Source: CADEED01 sp963711635 | GTDB lineage: Bacteria > Pseudomonadota > Gammaproteobacteria > Steroidobacterales > Steroidobacteraceae | Direction of reading: 5' to 3' | DNA: 64,000 nucleotides | NCBI GenBank assembly: GCA_963711635.1 | Contig: CAVQEZ010000011.1 | Span: forward strand, 98,470-162,469 | Shown here: positions 54,698 through 64,000 of the stretch, piece after piece | Layout: each line of letters starts with the position of its first letter | Position numbering within the stretch: position 1 is the stretch's first letter | Notes under the pieces: model-generated | Databases searched by the model: none | The model's input: only the letters and a program-made list of their open reading frames with translations | What the model was told of the DNA's origin: nothing | Translations under genes and position numbers: made by a program

Positions 54698-55261
54698 ATG
54701 TCGCTAGCTTCCAAATTTCTTGCGCTCGCCGTCGCGATACTCGCGGGCCTGTTCGCCGCCTTGTTCGCCCAAAGGGCCTCGGGCGATGCGCTCCCCTATC
54801 ATGCCCGCGCCATGGCGGCGGTGGGCGTCGAGTTGCCGATCGCCGATCGCGTGCTGGTGCGCAAGGCCGAGCGGCGACTGTACCTGATGCGCGGCAAAGA
54901 CGTGCTGCGTGCCTACCGTATCGCGTTGGGCCTGAATCCCGGTGGTGCCAAGGAACGCGCCGGCGACTTCCGCACGCCCGAGGGCAACTACCGGCTCACG
55001 CGGCGCAATACGCGCAGCGACTTTTTCCTTTCCATCCAGGTTTCGTATCCCAACGATACCGACATGCGTCGTGCCCGCAGCAATGGCTGGCAACCGGGCG
55101 GATCCATCATGATCCACGGCCTGCCCAACGATCCGCGCCACGCGCCTGACTACTACGCCACGCAGGATTGGACGGATGGCTGCATCGCCGTCACCAATGC
55201 GGACATGGTCGAAATCTGGATGATGACCTCGGACAACGTGCGGATCGATATCGAGCCGTAA
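54698..55261 (+). CDS. YkuD-domain L,D-transpeptidase
   Basis: A 187-residue protein with signal peptide MSLASKFLALAVAILAGLFA. YkuD motif IMIHGLPND (His140) and DWTDGCIAVTNADM with catalytic Cys162. The short form lacks a LysM. It probably forms 3,3 cross-links or attaches proteins to peptidoglycan. The ATG at 54698 is chosen over TTG at 54683. Confidence 0.9.
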   Translation: MSLASKFLALAVAILAGLFAALFAQRASGDALPYHARAMAAVGVELPIADRVLVRKAERRLYLMRGKDVLRAYRIALGLNPGGAKERAGDFRTPEGNYRLTRRNTRSDFFLSIQVSYPNDTDMRRARSNGWQPGGSIMIHGLPNDPRHAPDYYATQDWTDGCIAVTNADMVEIWMMTSDNVRIDIEP

Positions 55262-55373
55262 GGCTCGTACTGAAAGAACATACGCCGTAGGCTCGAGGCG
55301 CCCAAACAGGGCCCACCCCCGCGTCGAGTACACTGGACACCAACAACAAGGTGGACGGATCGAGGGGATTTTC

Positions 55374-56759
55374 TTGGAAACCAGCATCGTCATTCCCGAC
55401 TTCGTGGATGCCCGCATCGGACCGCGCGGCAGCCTCGAGAATCTTTCGCAGGCGGAGATCGAGAAACTGCTCGATTCACGCGCCGGCGGCCTCTACCAGC
55501 TGTTCCGCAAGTGCGCGCTGGCCGTCATGAACTCCGGCAGCGAAAGCGACAATGCCAAGGAGATTTTCGACCGCTACAGGGACTTCGAGGTCGAGCTGGT
55601 GCGCCAGGCCTGGGGCATCAAGCTCGAGATGAAGAACGCGCCAGGACAGGCCTTCGTCGACGGCGAGATGATCCGCGGCATGAAGGAGCACGTGTTCGCG
55701 GTGCTGCGGGACGTGATCTTCATCAGCAACGAGATCATCGAGAGCGGCCGATTCGACCTCAACAATCCGGCCGCGATCACCAACGCCGTGTTCCACATCC
55801 TGCGCAACGCGCGCATCCTCGATTACAAATCCAAGCCCAACCTGGTGGTGTGCTGGGGCGGGCACTCGATCGGTACCGAGGAGTACCAGTACACCAAGAA
55901 GGTGGGGTACGAGCTGGGTCTGCGCGGCCTCGACGTGTGCACGGGCTGCGGCCCCGGCGCCATGAAGGGCCCCATGAAGGGCGCCACCATCGGCCACGCC
56001 AAGCAGCGCATCGTGGGCGGCCGCTACATCGGGCTCACCGAGCCCGGAATCATCGCCGCCGAACCGCCGAATCCCATCGTGAACCAGCTGGTGATCATGC
56101 CGGACATCGAAAAGCGCCTCGAAGCCTTCGTCCGCCTGTCGCATGGCATCGTGGTGTTTCCGGGCGGTGTGGGTACGGCCGAGGAAATCCTCTACCTGTT
56201 GGGCATCCTGCTCGAGCCCGCCAATGCCGGCCAGCCGCTGAAAGTGGTGCTGACGGGCCCGAAGTCCACGGCCGAATACTTCGTGCAGATCAAGCGGTTC
56301 ATCGCCGGAACGCTGGGCGAAAAGGCCGCCGACGCTGCTGCACGTCATCGTCGACGATCCGGCCGAAGTGGCGCGCTACATGGTGTCCGTCATGGAAGAG
56401 GTGCGCGATTTCCGGCGCGCCAACAGCGACTCGTACAACTACAACTGGCTGTTGAAGATCCCCCGGCATTCCAGCACCCCTTCGAGGTGACGCACGAGAT
56501 CCATGCGCGCGCTGCGTCTGTATCGCGACCTGCCTGCGCACGAGCTGGCGGCGGACCTGCGGCGCGCCTTCTCCGGCATCGTCACCGGCAACGTCAAGGA
56601 AAACGGTGTGCGTGCCATCGAGAAGTTAGGGCCCTACGAGCTCACGGGCGACCTTCGGTGATGAAGCTGCTCGACGAGCTGCTCACCGCGTTCGTTGCGC
56701 AAAAGCGAATGAAGCTTCCGGGCAGCGCTTACCGGCCTTGCTACCGGCTGGTTGCCTGA
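55374..56759 (+). CDS. ppnN: Pyrimidine/purine nucleotide 5'-monophosphate nucleosidase, frameshifted C-terminus
   Basis: LOG-family nucleosidase PpnN (YgdH), splitting nucleotides to base and ribose 5-phosphate. TTG start with GAGGGG upstream. Family sequence: SPIGLENLSQAEIEKL-like N-terminus, VVCWGGHSIGTEEYQYTKKVGYELG, GCGPGAMKGPMKGATIG, and PGGVGTAEEILYLLG in the phosphoribosyl site. After residue 317 single-base shifts (about 56325, 56462 and later) break the frame, but VDDPAEVARYMVSVMEEV and LRRAFSGIVTGNVKENG show the C-terminal domain is present. Errors inferred. Confidence 0.88.
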   Translation: METSIVIPDFVDARIGPRGSLENLSQAEIEKLLDSRAGGLYQLFRKCALAVMNSGSESDNAKEIFDRYRDFEVELVRQAWGIKLEMKNAPGQAFVDGEMIRGMKEHVFAVLRDVIFISNEIIESGRFDLNNPAAITNAVFHILRNARILDYKSKPNLVVCWGGHSIGTEEYQYTKKVGYELGLRGLDVCTGCGPGAMKGPMKGATIGHAKQRIVGGRYIGLTEPGIIAAEPPNPIVNQLVIMPDIEKRLEAFVRLSHGIVVFPGGVGTAEEILYLLGILLEPANAGQPLKVVLTGPKSTAEYFVQIKRFIAGTLGEKAADAAARHRRRSGRSGALHGVRHGRGARFPARQQRLVQLQLAVEDPPAFQHPFEVTHEIHARAASVSRPACARAGGGPAARLLRHRHRQRQGKRCACHREVRALRAHGRPSVMKLLDELLTAFVAQKRMKLPGSAYRPCYRLVA

Positions 56760-56967
56760 CGACCGAAGGTCGTCGCAGTCGAATCAAACAATAAGCGACT
56801 GCAACGTTAAATCGCGGCGCTTGCTTCGCGCGCCGCTGCGACATAACGAAAAAATCTCTGCGAACCGAGCCGCATCGCCCGCAACCGGTCGCGGCCCCGT
56901 GAATCAGTTCCTGTCGTTTTGGTGCGACGAAACCGTAGGCTTACGTCAACCGAAAGGGAGTAGCTGC

Positions 56968-57195
56968 ATGAGCGCCTCAGACAGAAACCGGGGAAATCTC
57001 GCGAACGGCTCGCCGCCGCCGGTGGGCACCGACGCGTACGCCGCCTGGCTCGAACGCATGCAGCGCACGCGCGGCCGTCACGCGGCCATCACCAAGAATC
57101 TCTACACCTGGTCTAGCTACAAGCATTGGGCCGACAAGGTGAAGGGTTCCTGGGAAGAAGAGCCGGCACCCGTCAAGCAGCAAGTCAAGAAGTAG
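56968..57195 (+). CDS. Small hydrophilic protein, 75 residues
   Basis: Starts MSASDRNRGNLANGSPPP with AAGGGAG upstream. It is charged, ends in KK, and holds DAYAAWLERMQRTRGRH and a KHWADKVKG segment. No domain recognised; conserved-looking small proteins of this type are common in gammaproteobacteria. Confidence 0.6.
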   Translation: MSASDRNRGNLANGSPPPVGTDAYAAWLERMQRTRGRHAAITKNLYTWSSYKHWADKVKGSWEEEPAPVKQQVKK

Positions 57196-57229
57196 CAGCG
57201 ATAACTCGACAGCTGATGATCGCGGGGAA

Positions 57230-57250
57230 CGCCGGCGATCTTCGCCGGCG
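57230..57250. terminator. Perfect GC hairpin, probable terminator
   Basis: CGCCGGCGA (57230-57238) and TCGCCGGCG (57242-57250) around a three-base loop, between convergent genes. It has no T-run. Confidence 0.5.
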
Positions 57251-57325
57251 TGATGAATGATCCAGTATGTGGCGTTTACGCCCTGAAAATAGCCTGACGT
57301 GCGCGCGCGGCGGTCTCGCCGCTGT

Positions 57326-58066
57326 TCACCGGTGTCTCGATGCCGGTTCTTCAGTCGCGGTCGGCACCGCCTCGGGCGCCGGCTGTTCCTGCAACGGCGC
57401 GGGTTGTTCGGCCAGCACCCGTTCCGGCTCGAGCCAGGCCAGCAACGTTTCCCACTGGGCCAGGTCTTCCTTGACCGTGTAGGGCTTCATCTCGTGAATG
57501 CCCACGCCCTGTTCGGCGGCCCGCACGTAATTCTGCGAATCGCGGATGGTCGCGATCACCGGAATCTCGAGCTTCTCCAGGAAGCGCATCAGCGACTGGA
57601 ACATCAGCGTGTTCTTGCGCACGCGATTGGCGATGACGCCGATGCGGTTCTCGGCGCGCTTGATCTTGGCCACCAGCAGCAGGTCGGCGATGCAGCGCGA
57701 GGCGGCGTGGATGTCGATGTCCGACGGCAGCACCGGCACGATGACCTTGCTGGCATCGCGCGTGAGCTCGGGCAGGGCGCGGGCCTCGACGGCCGCCGGG
57801 CTGTCCACGACGATCTTTTCCGTGCCCTCGGGCACGCGCATCTGCCAGCGCATGGTGGTGCGCGAATCGCGTTCGAACGTGGCGATGCCGTTGATGGCCG
57901 GCTGCGGCGCCTTGCGTTTGCGCAGCCAGCGCGTCGCGGAGCCCTGTGGATCGCGATCGATGAGCAGCGTGTTGTCGCCGCGCGCGGCGAAGTACGCCGC
58001 GAGATTGATCGCGAGCGTCGTCTTGCCGGAGCCCCCTTTAGGGTTTAGGACGACGATGCGTTGCAT
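57326..58066 (-). CDS. ParA/MinD-family ATPase, orphan
   Basis: A 246-residue ATPase. Deviant Walker A KGGSGKTT (residues 10-17), LLIDRDPQGSA, and VPVLPSDIDIHAAS. The C-terminal 30 residues are Pro/Glu/Ala-rich (LAEQPAPLQEQPAPEAV). No ParB gene or parS-like site is next to it, so it is likely a positioning ATPase rather than a chromosome partition partner. Confidence 0.9.
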   Translation of the reverse strand: MQRIVVLNPKGGSGKTTLAINLAAYFAARGDNTLLIDRDPQGSATRWLRKRKAPQPAINGIATFERDSRTTMRWQMRVPEGTEKIVVDSPAAVEARALPELTRDASKVIVPVLPSDIDIHAASRCIADLLLVAKIKRAENRIGVIANRVRKNTLMFQSLMRFLEKLEIPVIATIRDSQNYVRAAEQGVGIHEMKPYTVKEDLAQWETLLAWLEPERVLAEQPAPLQEQPAPEAVPTATEEPASRHR

Positions 58067-58215
58067 ATGCCTTCTATTCTGTTTGTCAGAATGTGGTTCT
58101 GATGTGAGGCACTCGAAAGACTAGCGAGGCAATGCCAGCGCGCGCAACCAAGACCCGGATCGAGTGTGACTCCGGACACAGCGACCCGGACACGACTCTT
58201 CCTACGATCGCTCCC

Positions 58216-58326
58216 ATGGAACGTTTGCTGCTGCTCTGGGACGAAATCGACGACCTCGTGGGCACCAGCCGCTACTACGTGAAGAACACCGCGATGGCCT
58301 TCTGGAGCTCGGTCCGCAACCGCTGA
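58216..58326 (+). CDS. Possible 36-residue small protein
   Basis: Frame MERLLLLWDEIDDLVGTS, ending AFWSSVRNR. It is amphipathic with a LLLLWDEIDDL start seen in several small proteins. It sits 80 bases before htpG. No clear Shine-Dalgarno. Function unknown. Confidence 0.45.
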   Translation: MERLLLLWDEIDDLVGTSRYYVKNTAMAFWSSVRNR

Positions 58327-58407
58327 TTCTCGGCCCCCTCGGGTGCCTGAAACCCGGGACTTGAATTTCCGACTGAATTCCGAGGGCGCCCGCAGTCTGC
58401 CGGCGCC

Positions 58408-60291
<1,884 letters not shown>

Positions 60292-60485
60292 ATGCAATAA
60301 TGCCGCTCCCGATTCCGACGGAGTCTCGCAATGCGGTCAGGTCACTGGCCTCGCACTGTGCGCGTTGGCGTGTATTCGGTTGCCTGCGTCGCAGCGACAA
60401 GTCCGGATAACGCCACTGCGCCCGCAGCCTGCACGCCGCTGAATCCGCGCCCGCCGCATACTCCCGCTCCACAGGAACTGAAACC

Positions 60486-60831
60486 ATGCCATTGCAGAAG
60501 ACGGATCTCGCGCCCGGAAACGGTGCTGAAATCAAATCCGGCCAGACCGCGCTGGTGCACTACACCGGCTGGCTGTACGACGCGGCCGCACCCGAGAACA
60601 AGGGCAAGAAGTTCGACAGCTCCGTGGATCGCAATGAGCCTTTCGAATTCCCGGTCGGCGCGGGCATGGTGATCAAGGGCTGGGACGAGGGCGTGGTCGG
60701 CATGAAGGTCGGCGGCAAGCGCCGCCTGGTCATTCCGCCGGAAATGGGCTACGGCGCACGCGGCGCGGGTGGCGTCATTCCTGCCAGGCGCCACCCTGGT
60801 GTTCGACGTCGAGCTGGTGGAGATTCGTTGA
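60486..60831 (+). CDS. FKBP-type peptidyl-prolyl isomerase, one frameshift
   Basis: A small FKBP domain of about 114 residues. GQTALVHYTGWLYD, KKFDSSVDRNEPFEF, GAGMVIKGWDEGVVGMKVGGKRRL and PPEMGYGARGAGGVIP are all FKBP hallmarks. A one-base insertion near 60785 is needed to join PGATLVFDVELVEIR. The stop overlaps the TTG start of the next gene. No signal peptide, so cytoplasmic. Confidence 0.9.
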
Positions 60832-61775
60832 TAAGGGCCGGGTCGATCACGCGCGCCAGGACGGCACTGCTGACCGCGGTGCTGCTGGCGTGGCACGGTG
60901 CAGGCCGCAACGCTGATCCACGCGGGTCGCCTCATCGACGGCGTGTCCGACGACGCCGAGGACGCGGCAAACCGTCGTGGTGGAGGCGGGCAGGATCGTG
61001 GCCATCGAGCCTGGCTTTCGCACGCCGGCTGCCGGGGACCGGGTCATCGATCTCTCGCAGGGCACGCTGCTGCCGGGCCTGTTCGACATGCACGTGCACA
61101 TCTCGAGCGAGTACAGCAAGAGCTCGGAAATCGACGACTACAAGCTCAATGAAGCCGACGTGGCCATCGATGCGGTGATCTACGCGCGGCGCACCTTGTT
61201 AGCCGGCTTCACCACGGTGCGGGATCTCGGTGACGAATACCGGGCCTCGATCGCGCTGCGCAATGCGATCAACGCCGGCAAGGTGCCGGGCCCGCGCATC
61301 ATCGCCGCGGGCAAGGCCCTCGCCACCACCGGCGGCCACGCCGATCCCACCAATGGCTGGGCGCGCAAGTTTCCGGCGGATCCGGGTCCCGACGATGGAG
61401 TCATCAACAGCGTCGAGGACGCGCGCAAGGCCGTCAGGCAGCGCTACAAGGAAGGCTCGGACACCATCAAGATCACGGCCACCGGCGGGGTGCTGTCGAT
61501 CGCCAAGAGCGGCGCCGAACCCGCAGATGACCGAAGAGGAGATCCGCGCCGTGGTCACGACCGCGCGCGACTACGGCTTCAAGGTCGCGGCGCACGCGCA
61601 CGGCGCGGAAGGCATCAAGCGCGCCGTGCGCGCCGGCGTCGACACCATCGAGCACGGCACCTTCATGGACGAGGAGGGCATGAAGCTCATGAAGGAGCAT
61701 GGCACGTTCTATGTGCCGACGATCTCCGCGGGCCGCTGGGTCTTCGATCAGGCGCAGGATCCGACTTCTTTTCGC
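60828..61775 (+). CDS. Amidohydrolase family protein, 3' truncated by a sequence junction
   Basis: Metal-dependent amidohydrolase of the imidazolonepropionase-like group. TTG start inside the FKBP stop. A signal-peptide-like TALLTAVLLAWHGA opens it. Metal site: PGLFDMHVHISSE and HAHGAEGIKRAV, then IEHGTFMDEE. Frameshifts near 60895, 60967 and 61527. The frame ends abruptly at about 61775 where the sequence switches to another organism's gene. Confidence 0.8.
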
Positions 61776-62110
61776 GACGTTCTCCCAGACCGAGTCGCCA
61801 CCTCGAGACCGTGGCACGACGTGGTCGAGCGTCAGGCGCGTCGTGCCGTCGCCGCAGTAGGCACAGCGCCAGCCGTCCCGGGCGAAGAGCACCATCGCGA
61901 GATGCGCCGCTTGACCGACCGCGGCACCCGGACGTACGAGACGAGCCGGATCACGTGGGGCCGCACGTACGTGTTCGTCGCCGTCCGTAGCGGCTCGTCG
62001 AGACGCTCGACGACCTCCGCCTTCCCCTTCCACACGAGTACGTGGGCGCAGCGTGTCGAGCACACGTTGAGCGGCTCATAGCTCGCGTTCAGGACGAGAA
62101 CGTGGTTCAC
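61776..62110 (-). CDS. HNH endonuclease, truncated, from unrelated DNA
   Basis: GTG-started protein NHVLVLNASYEPLNVCS, a standard N-terminus of an actinobacterial HNH nuclease family. A frameshift near 61900 leads to MVLFARDGWRCAYCGDGTTR and LTLDHVVPRSRGGDS, the HNH core with Cys pair and His. It ends at the junction with the amidohydrolase, before the second Cys pair. Confidence 0.75.
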
Positions 62111-62162
62111 GAACGCGAGCGTAGCAGCGGGATTTCCCCGCAAGATGCACGAGTTGCGCGGC

Positions 62163-62522
62163 TCAACGACCCAGCGACTCGTACTCCGGATTCGGCGCCC
62201 AGCCGAGGCCCGACGCCATGCGGTTCGACATGTTGAAGAGGCCCGTCACCTCGGCGACGTCCATCACGTCCTCGTCGCTCCAGCCCGCCGCACGCAGGGT
62301 GTCCACGTCCGCCTCGGTCATCTCGCTCGGTCGGAGGGTGAGCTTGCGCGCGTAGTCGAGCGCGGCCTTCATGCGCGGCTCGAGCGCCGCCGTCGTGTGG
62401 TCGGCCGCGATCGCGTCGGCGAGCCCCGATCCTGGTCAGCTTCCGCAGCGCGGCGCCATGGGCCGCGATGCAGTACGGACAGTCGTTCGCGACGGAGACG
62501 ACCACGGCGATCATCTCGCACT
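62163..62522 (-). CDS. AhpD-like (carboxymuconolactone decarboxylase) protein, 5' truncated
   Basis: C-terminal two-thirds of an AhpD-type peroxidase-related protein: MIAVVVSVANDCPYCIAAHG holds the CxxCxxxH active site; a shift near 62420 leads to ALDYARKLTLRPSEM and FNMSNRMASGLGWAP. The N-terminal part is replaced at about 62522 by transposase sequence. Confidence 0.7.
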
Positions 62523-63236
62523 ACCGCCTTCGTCAGGCCGGCCTAAAAAAAGCCCACGCCCTGCGCCGTACACCCGATCAGACGTACTGACGGTGCAGGG
62601 CGAGACCGGGTTTCCGCTCGCTATCATTTGCCGGGTGCTGGGTGTCGCCCGTTCAACGGTCTATTACTCGTCCAAGCCACGGCCCGTGCAGGCGCCGGAT
62701 CCGGACCTCACTCAATCGATCCGTCGACATCAATGAGCATCCGACGTACGGTTATCGCAAGGTCTGGGCCGTTCTGCGCTTCGGACAAAAGGTCGTCGTC
62801 AATCGCAGAAGACAATTCACCGGATCATGCGTAAGAACCGGTGGCTCGTGCATCCAACGGCCTTCCCGAATGCAAGCCACGCGTCACGCAGTCAGTCGTG
62901 CGGATCTGAGCAACCAGCGTTGGGCCACGGACATCACCCATATCGACTGTGGACAGGACGGCTGGGCCCACCTGGCGGCGGTGATCGACTGCGCCGACCG
63001 TGAACTGATCGGTTGGAGCTTTGCCTTCCGTGGCCGGGCCAGGGAGGCCGAGGAAGCGCTGGAAGAAGCCTGTATCCGGCGCTTTGGCGGCCGCATCCCC
63101 AGATCTCATTCGCTGACGCTGCGAAGCGACAATGGCTTGGTCTTAGTGGCCAGGCACTTTCGGGAAACCGTCAAACGCTACGGCATAAGCCAGGAGTACA
63201 TCACGCCCTACACGCCGGAGCAGAACGGTATGATCG
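62523..63236 (+). mobile_element. Fragment of an IS3-family transposase (OrfB), frameshifted and truncated
   Basis: Transposase text: FPLAIICRVLGVARSTVYY, HPTYGYRKVWAVLRFG, and the rve domain WATDITHIDCGQDGWAHLAAV (first Asp) and TLRSDNGLV (second Asp), then YITPYTPEQNGMI. At least two frameshifts (about 62730 and 62830). The sequence stops before the final catalytic Glu. No terminal inverted repeats are seen. Confidence 0.75.
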
Positions 63237-64000
63237 GTGATGCCGGAGCGGAAGGCCAGCTCGGAGAAGTTCGCGAAGTCGCCCGACCAGGGCCCGGTTC
63301 TCGGTCAAGGCCGTCTGCACGACGGGCAGGCCCCAGATCCGCTCCGGGCCGGCCTCGGCGGGCGTGCCCCAGATGTAGATCCCGTCGGCCGTGCGCAGCA
63401 GGCGGATGTCCTGCCAGTCGTTCGGGTGGAACACCGTCCCGTCGGCTCGGCGAAGGCGCTGACGCGGATCTTGGTCATCGCCTTGTAGACCGCGTCGGGC
63501 GTCGGGTCGGCGCCCTTGGCCTGCGTCTGGATGCCGGCGCGGTCGTTGATGCCCGCAGAGTTCGGGGCGGTGCCGTCGCCCGACCAGGATCTGCGAGTCG
63601 AGGCGCTGGCGCACCATGAACCCGAGCCGGTTGTCGAGGTACGAGCTGGACCTCGGGACGTCCTCGAGCTGCTCGTCGGTGACCGGGATCAAGACGGCGA
63701 TCTTCCGCACCGGTTCGTTCTCCTCGGTGAGCGCCAGCGCGGCCTCGGGCTTCGCTCCACCCTCCGCCGTCTCGGCCGCGTTGTTCGTGAAGGTCGTCTC
63801 CTCCATGTAGACGATCGCCTGCTGGTTGGTGGTCGTCTGGGGGATCAGGTCGGCCACCCGCGGCATCTCCTGCGCGGACTCCACCAGGCGCGGGCCGCGC
63901 ACGTTCTGCACGGTCCAGCCGGTGGCGGTGTCCATCAGGGCCTTGACCTCGTGGTCAATCGTGGCGACCGGGCGAGGAAGCCACGCAGCCACGTGACCGA
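63237..64000 (-). CDS. HK97-type phage major capsid protein, partial
   Basis: Middle to C-terminal part of a phage capsid gene, cut by the window end. Text: TATGWTVQNVRGPRLVESA, VYMEETTFTNNAAETAEGG, PVRKIAVLIPVTDEQLED and VFHPNDWQDIRLLRTADGIY, all typical of HK97-fold capsids. Frameshifts near 63580, 63450 and 63275. It is joined to the transposase at about 63237. Probably an actinobacterial prophage. Confidence 0.75.

Noticed and set aside
57326..58066. Chromosome partition locus
   Set aside because: No ParB gene or parS-like palindrome next to the ATPase.
62523..63236. Complete insertion sequence
   Set aside because: No terminal inverted repeats, the last catalytic Glu is missing, and both sides cut genes.

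Overview
The first 61.8 kb read as one stretch of a high-GC Gram-negative chromosome. The gene content (MltD, BepA-like M48 proteases, PpnN/YgdH-type nucleosidase, HtpG, TonB receptor, many lipoproteins with clear lipoboxes) points to Gammaproteobacteria, perhaps a Steroidobacter/Nevskia-like lineage. That lineage guess is inference from protein style only. No rRNA, tRNA, CRISPR array, replication origin or biosynthetic cluster was seen.

Layout. 0-3 kb: caa3-type cytochrome oxidase, with subunit II carrying a cytochrome c domain and a fused subunit I+III gene that carries many single-base frameshifts. 3-12 kb: orphan sugar-binding lipoprotein, exported alpha/beta hydrolase divergent from a CGNR regulator, two M48 metalloprotease/TPR proteins, a 33-residue membrane peptide, LmbE-type deacetylase and a POT peptide transporter. 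12-25 kb: GH43 with three carbohydrate-binding modules, DUF1684 protein, EEP phosphatase, a 1206-residue exported protein with two c-type heme motifs and a von Willebrand D domain, several small lipoproteins, and the first HDOD protein. 25-33 kb: an SDR with an N-terminal CxxC pair and no canonical catalytic Tyr, an SGNH-like lipoprotein coupled to an M49-like zinc peptidase, a pentapeptide-repeat protein, aldo/keto reductase, CAP protein and extensin-like protein. 33-40.5 kb: a tightly packed minus-strand run of TonB receptor, S9 peptidase, membrane AraC regulator, acyl desaturase and an internally deleted FAD oxidoreductase. 40.5-50 kb: a PKD/FG-GAP lipoprotein, the IorAB molybdo-hydroxylase pair, a second HDOD protein, a probable structured RNA, and GFA and GNAT proteins. 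50-61.8 kb: a beta-solenoid protein with 18-residue repeats, MltD, a perfect inverted-repeat element, L,D-transpeptidase, PpnN, an orphan ParA, HtpG, FKBP and a truncated amidohydrolase.

The last 2.2 kb (about 61,775-64,000) differs in kind. It joins a truncated actinobacterial-looking HNH endonuclease, a truncated AhpD-like protein, a piece of an IS3-type transposase and a piece of an HK97 capsid gene. Every boundary cuts a gene, which fits a chimeric assembly better than a real island. Single-base frameshifts cluster at both ends of the window (0.5-3 kb and 56-61.7 kb) and in iorAB, suggesting uneven sequence quality. Genes broken only by such shifts are annotated as probably intact.

Functionally the region is rich in envelope and secreted functions: peptide capture and hydrolysis (TonB receptor plus S9 peptidase, POT transporter, M48 and M49-like peptidases), cell-wall turnover (MltD, L,D-transpeptidase, extensin-like protein) and polysaccharide use (GH43). 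The most unusual items are the diheme/vWD protein with a hairpin over its ribosome binding site, the candidate structured RNA at 49.3 kb, the atypical SDR, and the inverted-repeat element after mltD.
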